DNA of 64,000 nt from NCBI GenBank assembly GCA_963728845.1, contig CAVSLS010000032.1, forward strand, positions 49,337-113,336. Direction: 5' to 3'. The position numbers were made by a program, and so were the translations under genes. Origin of the DNA: Bog-473 sp963728845 (GTDB taxonomy: Bacteria > Actinomycetota > Acidimicrobiia > Acidimicrobiales > RAAP-2). Shown here in pieces: positions 10,025-18,710 of the stretch. The notes under the pieces were generated by a model that saw only the letters and a list, made by a program, of their open reading frames with translations, was not told the DNA's origin and made no database searches. Within the stretch, counting starts at the first letter, position 1, and each line of letters opens with the position of its first letter.

Positions 10025-10768
10025 CTACCCCATCCGCCCCGTGACGTACCGCTCGGTGTCGGGATGCTCGGGCCGGTTGAAGAGCTCGTCGGTCAGGCCG
10101 TGCTCCATCAGTTGCCCCTGATAGAAGAACATGGTGTGGTTCGACACCCGCATGGCCTGGCCGAGGTTGTGCGTGACCACGATCAGCGTCAGCGCGGGAG
10201 TCAGCGTCTTGAGCAGCGCCTCGATCGACTCCGTCGTCACCGGGTCGAGCGCCGACGTCGGCTCGTCGAGCAGGAGGACCTCGGGCCCGACCGCGAGCGC
10301 CCGAGCCAGGCACAGGAGCTGTTGCTGCCCGCCTGAGAGGCGGAAGGGCGAGTCGTTGAGGCGGTCCTTGACCATGTCCCAGAGGCCGACCTCCGTCAAG
10401 CGCCGCTCGCACACGACGTCGAGCTGCTTTCCCTTGGCGATGCGGTGTGCCTTGACGCCCGCCACCACGTTGTCCTTGATCGACATCGGGAACGGATTCG
10501 GTCGTTGGAACAGCATGCCGACGCGGCGGCGCAGCGTGAGGAGATCGACGTGCTGGGCCCACAGGCTCTCTTCGTCGAGCGTCACGTCGCCGCTGCGCTC
10601 GAAACCGGGGACGCGGTCGTTCATCCGGTTCAGCGTGCGCAGGAAGGTGGACTTGCCCGAGCCCGTTGGCCCGATCAGCGCGGTGATCGTGCCACGCTTC
10701 AGCTTGACGTTGATGTCGGCGAGCACCGAGCGCCCGGAGAACCCGAGCGTCAGCCTCACAGACTCCAT
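10025..10768 (-). CDS. pstB: Phosphate ABC transporter ATP-binding protein PstB
   Basis: ATPase of the phosphate importer, 247 residues from the ATG at 10768 (upstream GGAG about six bases away). Motifs in order: Walker A GPTGSGKST, Q-loop FQRPNPFPMSI, ABC signature LSGGQQQ, Walker B LLLDEPTSALD, and the switch His in VVTHNLGQAMR. The family usually has a few more residues before the first strand; the same frame stays open upstream (to about residue -30) but has no ATG, GTG or TTG there, so a lost start through an indel is possible. pstB is the first gene of the operon here, before pstS, pstC and pstA, whereas pstB is last in the common pstSCAB order. Confidence 0.93.
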   Translation of the reverse strand: MESVRLTLGFSGRSVLADINVKLKRGTITALIGPTGSGKSTFLRTLNRMNDRVPGFERSGDVTLDEESLWAQHVDLLTLRRRVGMLFQRPNPFPMSIKDNVVAGVKAHRIAKGKQLDVVCERRLTEVGLWDMVKDRLNDSPFRLSGGQQQLLCLARALAVGPEVLLLDEPTSALDPVTTESIEALLKTLTPALTLIVVTHNLGQAMRVSNHTMFFYQGQLMEHGLTDELFNRPEHPDTERYVTGRMG

Positions 10769-10905
10769 GACGCACTCCGGCCTGGCCGCGTCGGGATCGA
10801 GGGCCTTGAGCGCCTCGTCGACACGGTTCTGTGTCTCGGTCGCAACAAGATTCGTGACGTGCCTCGGCGGTTTCGCCGTCCTCCACTTCCTAGGAACGTA
10901 GCCAG

Positions 10906-10949
10906 GCCAGATGAACGTCCGGCAACAGGAGCGCAATCTCCGAGTGAAC
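10906..10949 (-). promoter_or_regulatory. Putative PHO-box half sites upstream of pstB
   Basis: Read on the minus strand, GTTCACTCGGA (10949-10939) and GTTCATCTGGC (10916-10906) both match the GTTCA-YYY-R pattern of the 11-bp direct-repeat units bound by PhoP/PhoB in actinobacteria. The two lie exactly 33 bases apart, which is three 11-bp repeat lengths, so they fall on the same helical phase. They are 138 to 181 bases upstream of the pstB start and are the only such units I see in the gap before the operon. The intervening 11-mers are degenerate, so this is a candidate, not a proven operator. Confidence 0.4.
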
Positions 10950-10995
10950 AGTTCGTAAGGGTGAGATTCTTGCTCGGCCAGGGCCTCGTGACGGC

Positions 10996-11871
10996 TCAGG
11001 CCCGCAGTGCCCCGGTGTCCTGGGTCGTGCGGGCCATCACTCCCCGGTGGGCTGCCGCGATGGCCGTGACGATCCCGGGTGCCCAGGCGATGACGGCGAG
11101 GCAGGCCAGCGCGGCGGGGATCGACAGCACCAGCGCCGCACCCGTCGAGAACAGCGCGCAGCCTGCGGCCGCTGAACTCAGGAATGCGGCGGCGAGCCAC
11201 GCGAGCCACCACTGCAGCACCCGCCGCCGGTGCGGGTCGTCGGGCGGGAGGCAGTCGCGGATGGCGGAGTACGGCACCCACAGGTTGACGACGGGGACGA
11301 ACCACGAACCGACGCCCCACGCGGGGGAGCGGCGTGACGGGATCCCGAGCGCCCGCCCGGCGGACGCCGCCCGGTGCTGCCAGATGCAGGCCACGATCAC
11401 CGCCGCGACGGTGAGCAGGCCGACGACGAGATTGGCGGGGCTGTACCCGCTGGGGCCGTGGTAGGGCGGCGGCGTGATGCCGTTCTGGGCGTCGTGCCAG
11501 TCCACCCGGAACTGGTGACCGACGGCCCGCAACTGGTCGGCGTTCACCCGCTGCAGAATGAGGGTGACGAGGTAGTAGACGGCCGGCATGACGACGGCGA
11601 CGCGCGCCATGCGCACCAACCGCTGCTCGTCGTCCACCAACCGGCTCGTGTTGAAGGTGTTCAGCCGCTCCGACGCCGTGACCCACGGCGCCACCTGAGC
11701 TGGCGGCCCTTGGGGCGGCGCGGCGCCCGCCCACGGTGGTGGGGGCGGATGCTCTGGCAGCACGGTCGCCTCGGTCCAGGCGTAGCCGTCCCACCAGCGC
11801 TGCCCCGGGCCGCCGGCCGGGTCCGGGTACCACCCCGGCGGCGCGCCGGGGTAGCCGCTGTGCTCGCTCAC
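10996..11871 (-). CDS. DUF2510/DUF4328 membrane protein
   Basis: A 291-residue membrane protein read from a GTG at 11871. The N-terminus has the DUF2510 signature (PGWYPDPAGGPGQRWWDGYAWT), a small actinobacterial cytosolic domain, followed by a Pro-rich linker. The C-terminal two thirds contain about four hydrophobic segments and the DUF4328 pattern, including PSRRSPAWGVGSWFVPVVNL and LPYSAIRD-like residues. The function of both domains is unknown. It is divergent from the epimerase gene with only 54 bases between start codons, and is separated from pstB by the region with the PHO-like sites, so it is not clearly part of the pst operon. Confidence 0.85.
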   Translation of the reverse strand: MSEHSGYPGAPPGWYPDPAGGPGQRWWDGYAWTEATVLPEHPPPPPWAGAAPPQGPPAQVAPWVTASERLNTFNTSRLVDDEQRLVRMARVAVVMPAVYYLVTLILQRVNADQLRAVGHQFRVDWHDAQNGITPPPYHGPSGYSPANLVVGLLTVAAVIVACIWQHRAASAGRALGIPSRRSPAWGVGSWFVPVVNLWVPYSAIRDCLPPDDPHRRRVLQWWLAWLAAAFLSSAAAGCALFSTGAALVLSIPAALACLAVIAWAPGIVTAIAAAHRGVMARTTQDTGALRA

Positions 11872-11925
11872 CCACCCATCCTGCCAAAGGGGCGGCTCGG
11901 CACCGGCACGCGTAGCCTCAGGCGC

Positions 11926-13176
11926 GTGCGCATCTTCGTCGTGGGAGGCACCGGGGCCATCGGGCGTCCCCTGGTGCAGGCCCTCGTCGCGGCCGGGCAC
12001 GACGTCACCGTGTTCTCCCGCAGCGAGGGGAGGATCGCGGCCCTGGGTGTCCCCGGCGTCGAGCCGGCGGTCGGCGATGCCTTCGACGCCGACAGGGTGA
12101 CACGCGCCGTGGAGGCGGCGAGACCCGAGGTGCTGGTCAACCAGTTGACCAGCCTGGCCCAGTCCGCCAATCCCTTGGCGGTGAAGCGCGGGTTCGACAC
12201 GACCAGCCGCTTGCGGCGCGAGGTCTCGGGCACGCTGGCCACCGCCGCCCGCTCCGCCGGCGCCCGCCGTGTCATCGCCCAGAGCATCTCGTTTGCCTAC
12301 CGCCCGGGCCCCGGGACGCGGACAGAATCCGACCCGCTGTGGACCGACGCCCCTGGGCAGATCGCCAAGCTCACGGGATCCCTCGCCGCGCTCGAGTCGG
12401 TCACCCTCGGCGACGGAGCCGTCGAGGGTGTCGTGCTGCGCTACGGGTCCTTCTACGGCCCGGGCACCTACTTCGCGCCCGGCGGCCTCTACGCCTCCAT
12501 GATCGCCAAGCGCCGCCTGCCGATTCCCGGCGACGGCGGCGGGCTCTTCGGCCTCGTGCACATCGACGACGCGGCAGCGGCCACCGTGGCCGCGCTGGAG
12601 GGTCCGGTCGGCGTGTTCAACGTCGTCGACGACGTGCCTGCCCGGGCGTCCGAATGGATGCCCTTCGTGGCCGAACTGCTCGGCGCCAGGCCACCGCTCC
12701 ACGTACCGGAGGCGGTTGCCAGCATCGGGGCCGGGAAGTTCCTGACGTATCTCATGTGCGACCAGCCGGCGGTCTCCAACGGTCGGGCCCGCAGCGAGCT
12801 CGGCTGGACACCGCGGTACCCCGATTGGCACGAGGGTCTGCGTGCCGCCCTCGCTCCTGGCGGTGGCCCGACAGACAGCGCTTTCCTGACGTCAGCCGAC
12901 GGGCAGCCCGAGCGCCGCCGCGACGGCGCCGATGACCCCGGCGCCGACGAGCGTCAGCACGACGCTGCGCCGCAGTACGACGATCATGGCCAGCGCGCCG
13001 GCCAGGATCGCCACCTGCCACACGTGCGAAATACCCAGCGCGAGGGGGATGGACGCGCCGGCAATCGCGCCGATGGCGGCCGGCCCCGCACCGCCAAGGA
13101 AGGACTGCGCAACCCGGTTGGTCCGCAGCGCGCCGAAGTGCCGGGCCCCCAGGGCAATGAACAGAAACGAGGGTGA
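11926..13176 (+). CDS. NAD-dependent epimerase/dehydratase (3' end doubtful)
   Basis: Extended SDR-type protein starting at GTG 11926 with the Rossmann motif GGTGAIG (residues 7-13). It has an active-site region with ARRVIAQSISFAYRPG, followed by ALVHIDD-like LFGLVHIDDAAAAT and a C-terminal RARSELGWTPRYPDWHEGLRAAL, the usual end of this atypical epimerase group. In the given sequence the frame continues to 13176 as low-complexity Arg/Asp/Gly-rich text, overlapping the convergent chromate transporter by about 285 bases. A single-base change before 12887 would give a TGA at 12887-12889, just before the chrA stop, so the real gene is probably about 320 residues. The substrate is unknown. Confidence 0.75.
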   Translation: MRIFVVGGTGAIGRPLVQALVAAGHDVTVFSRSEGRIAALGVPGVEPAVGDAFDADRVTRAVEAARPEVLVNQLTSLAQSANPLAVKRGFDTTSRLRREVSGTLATAARSAGARRVIAQSISFAYRPGPGTRTESDPLWTDAPGQIAKLTGSLAALESVTLGDGAVEGVVLRYGSFYGPGTYFAPGGLYASMIAKRRLPIPGDGGGLFGLVHIDDAAAATVAALEGPVGVFNVVDDVPARASEWMPFVAELLGARPPLHVPEAVASIGAGKFLTYLMCDQPAVSNGRARSELGWTPRYPDWHEGLRAALAPGGGPTDSAFLTSADGQPERRRDGADDPGADERQHDAAPQYDDHGQRAGQDRHLPHVRNTQREGDGRAGNRADGGRPRTAKEGLRNPVGPQRAEVPGPQGNEQKRG

Positions 13177-14079
13177 GAACGCGAGGAGGGCCGCCAGGAG
13201 CGCGCCGCCCACGCCGGCCGCGGCGTAGCCGACGACGGCGACCGTCTGCACGACCGGGCCGGGAGTGATCTGCCCGAGCGCAACCGCGTTGAGGAACTGC
13301 GCGTTCGTCATCCAGTGGTAGTGGTGCACGGCGTCGGCCTGCATGAGTGGAATGATCACGAAGCCTCCCCCGAACGAGAGCGCGCCAACCTTGAGTGCGA
13401 CCCAGGCCAAGGCACCCAACCCGCCGGTCACCACGACGCCCAGCGGCGCCACGAAGGCCTTCAGGTTCTCGGGTGGTCGCACCGCGCCCGACAGGGCGAC
13501 CTCCACCAGCCCGCACCCCAGCAGGACGAGGACGAGGAAGGTCCCGACGGTCGCCGCCGCCACGCCGCCGAGCACGCCGTAGACGATCCAGCGCACCCGC
13601 CGGGCCCTGGCACGACCGACCCGACGCCAGCTGGCCGGGATCAGGCCCAGGGCGGCATTGACGGCGACCGGTGCCACCGCCGCGCCGGCGCCGAGTGCGG
13701 CACCCTTGATCCAGGTGGGCGGGCTCGAGGCCAGGAACACGGCAGCCAGCCCGATGATCACCGCGAGTCCGGGACAGATGAAGCAGGCACCTCCGACGAG
13801 CGCGCCGGGCAAGCCGCGCAGCCGCCACGCGCAGAAGATGGCCAGCTGGGTCGACGCTGGACCGGGGAGCAGGTTCGTCGCCGCGATGGCGTCCTCGAAC
13901 TCGGTCTCGTCCAGCCATCCCTCGCGCTCGACGGCCAGCCGGCGCAGCATGGCGATGTGCGTCGGTGGGCCGCCGAAGCCGGTGCACCCGATGCGGCCCC
14001 ACTCCTTGGCGATCGTCCCGAGGGCGACGTCGGGTCTTGCGTCCGGGGTCGGTTCGTCCGGCGACGTCTCGTCCGGCAT
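12892..14079 (-). CDS. chrA: Chromate transporter, two-domain (ChrA)
   Basis: A 395-residue bidomain CHR-family transporter. Each half carries the family signature: FGGPPTHIAMLRR in the first and LSFGGGFVIIPLMQAD in the second. Each is followed by NLLPGPASTQLA and ALGQITPGPVVQTVAVVGY. About ten hydrophobic helices are visible. ChrA proteins export chromate by proton antiport, giving chromate resistance; some homologues take up other oxyanions, so the substrate is inferred. The N-terminus is short, acidic and proline-rich. No chrB regulator is adjacent. Confidence 0.9.
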   Translation of the reverse strand: MPDETSPDEPTPDARPDVALGTIAKEWGRIGCTGFGGPPTHIAMLRRLAVEREGWLDETEFEDAIAATNLLPGPASTQLAIFCAWRLRGLPGALVGGACFICPGLAVIIGLAAVFLASSPPTWIKGAALGAGAAVAPVAVNAALGLIPASWRRVGRARARRVRWIVYGVLGGVAAATVGTFLVLVLLGCGLVEVALSGAVRPPENLKAFVAPLGVVVTGGLGALAWVALKVGALSFGGGFVIIPLMQADAVHHYHWMTNAQFLNAVALGQITPGPVVQTVAVVGYAAAGVGGALLAALLAFSPSFLFIALGARHFGALRTNRVAQSFLGGAGPAAIGAIAGASIPLALGISHVWQVAILAGALAMIVVLRRSVVLTLVGAGVIGAVAAALGLPVG

Positions 14080-14114
14080 GCCTCATGTTCGCACGCCGGC
14101 GGCGGCGTTCGACG

Positions 14115-14978
14115 CTACGACAGCAGGACCGGCGCCATCTCTTCCAGCGCGGCGATGTGCGCGTCAACGCTCGTCAATCCCGCGTGCATCGTGTTGATCG
14201 ACAGGTGGCTCGCCCCCGCCTCCCGCCAACGGCGGGCGTGCTCCGCGATCTTGTCGTGGTCCCGGGCGCTGTACTCGAGCCTGCCTTCGAATTCGAAACG
14301 GGACAGGTCGCGCCCCGCCTCGGCCGCGCCCTCGCGGATGATCTCGAGCGCGTGCTCGAGGCCGCCGCCGGGGCGGACCATGGGGAACCAGCCGTCGGCG
14401 ACGCGCCCGACCCGGCGTAGCGCCGCCGGGGCGTGGCCGCCGATCCAGATCGGGATCGGTCGCTGTGCCGGCAGGGGTGCCAGCCCGGCCGCCCGGATGT
14501 GATGAAAGCGGCCGTCCACGGTGACGCTGTGCTGCGTCCAGAGCGCGCGCAGCACCGCGACCTGCTCCTCCAGAATGGCCGCCCGCTCGTCGAACCTCAC
14601 ACCGAGCGCGTCGTACTCGAGCTTGTTCCACCCGATGCCAAGCCCGAGGCGGAAGCGGCCGCCGCACAGCAGATCCAGCTCCGCTGCCTGCTTGGCCAGC
14701 AGCGCGGTCTGGCGCTGCGGTCCGATGAGGATGGAGGTGGCGAAGGCCAGGTTCGTGCAGCCCGCCAGGTAGGCGAACATCAAGAGCGGCTCGCGGAAGG
14801 GGTCGTCGATCGTGTACGGACCGCCGAGCTCACCCAACACCGCGGTGTCCCCGCCGAGCACGTGGTCGTAGGCGGCCAGGTGGGTGTAGCCGAGTTCTGC
14901 CACAGCCTGCCCGATGGCGCGAACGGCGCCGCGGTCGCCGCCCGCCTCGGTTTGGGGGAAGATCGCTCCGATGTCCAT
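14115..14978 (-). CDS. LLM-class F420-type oxidoreductase
   Basis: A 287-residue luciferase-like (bacterial luciferase family, TIM-barrel) protein starting MDIGAIFPQTEAGGD. It has AAYDHVLGG, the FATSILIGPQRQTALLAKQAAELD core, FRLGLGIGWNKLEYDALG, and RPIPIWIGGHAPAALRRVGR, all typical of F420-dependent LLM oxidoreductases in actinobacteria. It is expected to use coenzyme F420 or FMN for hydride transfer; the substrate is unknown. It is divergent from a second LLM gene with only 77 bases between them, so they probably share a regulatory region. Confidence 0.88.
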   Translation of the reverse strand: MDIGAIFPQTEAGGDRGAVRAIGQAVAELGYTHLAAYDHVLGGDTAVLGELGGPYTIDDPFREPLLMFAYLAGCTNLAFATSILIGPQRQTALLAKQAAELDLLCGGRFRLGLGIGWNKLEYDALGVRFDERAAILEEQVAVLRALWTQHSVTVDGRFHHIRAAGLAPLPAQRPIPIWIGGHAPAALRRVGRVADGWFPMVRPGGGLEHALEIIREGAAEAGRDLSRFEFEGRLEYSARDHDKIAEHARRWREAGASHLSINTMHAGLTSVDAHIAALEEMAPVLLS

Positions 14979-15055
14979 CGGTGCAGTCTGCCCCGCCCGG
15001 GAGCGGACATGCGGGCCGGACGGGGCGAGGGTCGAACGGGTTAACTTGGAACCCA

Positions 15056-15985
15056 ATGTTGGTTCGCATCTTCGTAGAGCCCCAGTTGGGCGCGACCTAC
15101 GAGCAGCAGGTTCGCATGGCACAGGTGGCCGAGGCGGCAGGTTTCGACGCCTTCTTCCGCTCGGACCATTTCCTCACCATGGGTGGTGACGGACTCCCCG
15201 GCCCAACCGACTCGTGGATCACTTTGGGCGCCATCGCCCGGGAGACCGACCGCATCAGGCTCGGCACCCTCGTCACCTCGGGGACGTTCCGGCCGCCCGG
15301 GCTGCTCGCCGTCCAGGTGGCCCAGGTTGACGCCATGAGTCGCGGGCGCGTCGAACTCGGGCTCGGTGCCGGTTGGTACGACGCCGAGCACACGGCCTAC
15401 GGGTTCCCGTTCCCGCCCTTGGGGGAGCGCTTCGAGCGCCTCGAGGAGCAGTACGCGATCTTGACCGGGCTCTGGGGCACGCCGGTCGGCGAGACCTTCA
15501 GTTTCGACGGGCGCCACTACCACGTACGGGACAGCCCCGCGCTGCCCAAGCCCGTCCAGCGGCCCCATCCGCCGCTCATCGTGGGGGGTGGTGGCGCCCT
15601 CCGGACGCCTCGCCTCGCCGCCACCTACGCGGCCGAGTTCAATCTCCCCTTCTCCTCGGTCGCCGACACGAACGCCCAATACGACCGGGTGCGTGCCGCC
15701 TGTGGTGCCAGGGGTCGCGACCCGGAGACGCTACGGCTTTCGGCGGCCCAGACCGTGTGCTGCGGTGCCGACGAAACGGAAGTGCGGCGCCGCGCCGCCC
15801 GCATCGGCCGTAGTGCCGACGAGCTACGCGCACACGGCGTGGCGGGCACGCCGGACGAGGTGGTGGAGCGACTGCTCGCGTTCGACGCGATCGGCGCGCA
15901 GACGATGTACCTCCAGGTGCTCGACCTCGACGACCTCGATCACATCGAGTTGCTGTCCAAGGAAGTGCTACCGCAGGTCTCCTGA
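15056..15985 (+). CDS. LLM-class F420-type oxidoreductase
   Basis: A 309-residue luciferase-like protein from the ATG at 15056. Motifs: FDAFFRSDHFLTM near the N-terminus, RLGTLVTSGTFRPPGLLAVQ, the RVELGLGAGWYDAEHTAYG flavin-side segment, HPPLIVGGGGALRTPRLAA, and a C-terminal GTPDEVVERLLAFDAIGAQT loop. This is the F420-dependent LLM pattern. It differs from the opposite-strand LLM gene in the N-terminus and active-site loops, so the pair are paralogues, not a recent duplication. The physiological substrate is not readable. Confidence 0.88.
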   Translation: MLVRIFVEPQLGATYEQQVRMAQVAEAAGFDAFFRSDHFLTMGGDGLPGPTDSWITLGAIARETDRIRLGTLVTSGTFRPPGLLAVQVAQVDAMSRGRVELGLGAGWYDAEHTAYGFPFPPLGERFERLEEQYAILTGLWGTPVGETFSFDGRHYHVRDSPALPKPVQRPHPPLIVGGGGALRTPRLAATYAAEFNLPFSSVADTNAQYDRVRAACGARGRDPETLRLSAAQTVCCGADETEVRRRAARIGRSADELRAHGVAGTPDEVVERLLAFDAIGAQTMYLQVLDLDDLDHIELLSKEVLPQVS

Positions 15986-16168
15986 TCCGCACCGTGCCGG
16001 CAGTGTCCGGCGCTTCGGGTCCAGCCCGCAACGAGGTCGACCAGGTCAAGCCGCGGCGGCACCGGCGTGGAGGACTCCGCCGCCTTCCTCGGTACTCTGT
16101 GGACAGGCCGGATCAGCAGTCCCGACCCGGCCGGGCGCGGCATGGAGCGGCGCCGACGGGAGGCCGAC

Positions 16169-17942
16169 ATGACCACCACCAGCCGGGGAGCTGTGGCACC
16201 AACCGGTGATCAACTCCGAACGGGCACCGGCGCCACGGCGGGGGCGGTCGCACCGGTCGACACGGCTGCGCTCGATGCGATCGTCCACGAAGTTGCCGAT
16301 CACGCGGCCTCGTGGGCCAAGACCGACGCCGCGACGCGCGCCGACCTCCTGCAGCAGGTGATCGCGGCCACGATGAAAGCCGAAGAGGAATGGCTCGCCG
16401 CGGCCTGCGCAGCCAAGGGGCTGGAGCCCGGTTCCACTGAGGCGGGTGAGGAGCTCTTCGCTGGCATCGGCACGTTCGTCCGTATGGCGCGCCTGTTCCG
16501 CGACGCCCTGCGTGACATCGCCAAGGACGGCAAGCCCTCCTTCGCCGGGCCGGTGCGCGAGGCGTACGACGGCCGGCTCCGGGTGCAGGTCTTCCCGGAG
16601 AGCCCATTCGACCGGATCACGTTCCCCCAGACAACCGCCGAGGTCTGGATGCAGCCCGGTGTGTCACGTGAGTCGCTCGTCGCAGGTCAGGCCCCGGCCT
16701 ACGCGGATCCGAGCGCCCACACAGGCACGGCGCTCGTGCTGGCCGCCGGGAACGTGGCCTCCCTCGGACCCCGCGACGTGCTGTCCAAGCTCTTCGTGGG
16801 GGGGAAGGTGGTCGTGATGAAGGCCAACCCGGTCAACGACTACCTCGTGCCGCACTGGAGCCGGGCGCTGGCGCCGCTCATCCACGCGCACGTGCTGCGC
16901 ATCGTCGACGGCGGTGCCGCGGTCGGTCAGTATCTCACTCGTCATCCCCGCATCGACGAGGTCCACATCACCGGGTCGGACAAGACGTACGACGCCGTGG
17001 TGTTCGGCACCGGCCCCGACGGCGCGCAGCGTAAAGCGGCGGACGAGCCGGTCCTCGACAAACCCGTCACCGCGGAGCTGGGCAACGTGTCACCGGTCAT
17101 CGTGGTGCCGGGTACGTGGTCGATCGCCGAGCTGCGCTACCAGGCCGAGCATGTGGCCACCATGCTGGTCAACAACGCGGGCTTCAACTGCATTTCGGCT
17201 CGCGTCGTCGTCACCCATGCCGCCTGGCCACAGCGCGACGCCTTCCTCGGCGCGCTGACGCAGACGCTGGCGGGCATCACCACCCGCCGCGCCTACTACC
17301 CGGGCGCCCGCGACCGGCGCGAGGCGTTCGTAGCACGCACATCCCGAGGCTCAAGAGTTCGGAAGGGGACCAGACGACGCGCTGCCTTGGACCTTCATCC
17401 CGGATGTGCCACCCGGGCGCACCGAGGACATCTGCTTCAACGTGGAGTCGTTCTGCGGAGAAGTAGCCGAGACCGCGCTGACGGCACCGTCGGCCGCGGC
17501 CTTCGTGGACGCCGCCACTGCATTCTGCAACGACGTCGTCTGGGGAACACTCGGGGCGACGCTGATCGTCAGTCCCTCGACCATGAAGCAGCACGACGTC
17601 GCCGATGCGGTCGAGCGGGCAGTGGCCGACCTGCGCTACGGCTCCATCGGAGTCAACGTCTGGCACGGCCTGTCCTTCGCCATGGGTTCCACGACCTGGG
17701 GCGCGTATCCGGGCCACGCCCGCACCGATATCCAGTCGGGTACCGGCGTCGTAGGGAATGCCGCCATGTTCGACCGCCCCCAGAAGTCGGTCGTGCGTGG
17801 CCCGTTCCGCTCCCGGCCCAAGCCATCCTGGTTCGCCACGGCACCGGAGGGCTACGAGGTCATGCGCCGTTTCGTCGGCTTCGAGGCCGAGCCGTCGGCA
17901 GCGAAGATCCCGGGTCTGCTGCTCGCCGCCATGCGGCACTGA
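16169..17942 (+). CDS. Aldehyde dehydrogenase family protein (frameshifted)
   Basis: About 590 residues from an ATG at 16169 with a near-ideal GGAGG-ccgac spacing. The first part contains LVLAAGNVASLGPRDVLSKL, VVVMKANPVNDY and ITGSDKTYDAV (NAD-binding), the catalytic Glu region TAELGNVSPV, and the catalytic Cys in NNAGFNCISARVVV. An extra C near 17335 shifts the frame; removing it gives VAAHPEAQEFG and joins a C-terminal part (ICFNVESFCGEVAETALT onward). The span is 3n+1, as expected. The protein is longer than usual aldehyde dehydrogenases (about 500), matching a subgroup with an extended N-terminus. The aldehyde substrate is unknown. Confidence 0.87.
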
Positions 17943-17943
17943 C

Positions 17944-17963
17944 GGGCGGAGCAAGCTCCGCCC
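17944..17963. terminator. Bidirectional hairpin between convergent genes
   Basis: A perfect 8-bp inverted repeat (17944-17951 with 17956-17963) with a CAAG tetraloop begins two bases after the aldehyde dehydrogenase stop and lies just before the 3' end of the convergent zinc-ribbon gene. No U-tract follows on either side, so it is a hairpin of terminator type without the classical tail. Its position supports a role in ending both transcripts. Confidence 0.5.
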
Positions 17964-17988
17964 GCGGGGATGTTGGGCGACCCTGCGT

Positions 17989-18597
17989 TCAGCTCATCGT
18001 CTTCGCGCGCAACTGCGGGATGGCGTAGGGGGCTGCGGCGACGATCGCCGCGATCAGCGCGAGGAAAGCGCCGAACTGCCAGCCGACGCCCGAACCGCCT
18101 GGCTTGAAGATGAAGCCGATGAAGACCAGCACCAGGTTGACGATCGTCGCCACCATCATCACCGTGAGATGCGGCAGGTTCGCGCTGATCGGCAGCTCGT
18201 CCCATCCGGCCCGGAGGACGAGATAGGCGATCTCGAGGATGCAGATGACCATCACGATGTAGAGGTAGCCGTGAGCCGACACGCCGCTCGCGGTGACCGT
18301 GATCCCGATGACGGTGATGCCGAACCAGGACAGGAACAACGAGATGAACAGCACAATCGTGGCCACCCCGGCGATCCGGTCGGCCAGCGACCAGCGGGCG
18401 GCGTCGAACTTGTAGGCCGGGATGGAGGACCCGCTCGATGCCGCAGCGGCCGGCGCCGCCGCGGCCGGGGCGGGAGCGCCGGCCGGGGGTGCAGCCTGGG
18501 TCGCCGTCGAGCTCGCACTCAACGTGGATCCGCAGCTCGGGCAGGTGCCGGCATCGTCGGCGACTTGGCTTTGACACTGTGGGCAGGTCTGCGGCAT
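17989..18597 (-). CDS. Zinc-ribbon membrane protein, function unknown
   Basis: A 202-residue protein. The N-terminus is a zinc ribbon with CPQCQSQ and CPSCGS pairs (residues 5-25), followed by an Ala/Pro linker of about 40 residues. About four hydrophobic segments follow (ATIVLFISLFLSWFGITVIG, YIVMVICILEIAYLVL, MMVATIVNLVLVFIGFIF, FLALIAAIVAAAPYAI). Such zinc-ribbon plus four-helix proteins are common in actinobacteria without an assigned function. It is convergent with the aldehyde dehydrogenase and downstream of the Asp-box lipoprotein on the same strand. Confidence 0.8.
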   Translation of the reverse strand: MPQTCPQCQSQVADDAGTCPSCGSTLSASSTATQAAPPAGAPAPAAAAPAAAASSGSSIPAYKFDAARWSLADRIAGVATIVLFISLFLSWFGITVIGITVTASGVSAHGYLYIVMVICILEIAYLVLRAGWDELPISANLPHLTVMMVATIVNLVLVFIGFIFKPGGSGVGWQFGAFLALIAAIVAAAPYAIPQLRAKTMS

Positions 18598-18710
18598 GAC
18601 GGTCCTCCATGCTTCGGGCGTCGGGAGTCCGGCAGGCCCCCCGCACGCTTCGTTGACTGCTTCGGTCCTGCATCCCCAGTCTACGGGGGTTCGACCCCTC
18701 TGACGAGGGA

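Noticed and set aside
16067..16168. Upstream start for the aldehyde dehydrogenase
   Set aside because: The ATG at 16169 has a near-ideal GGAGG site, and the added residues are Arg/Gly-rich without family support.
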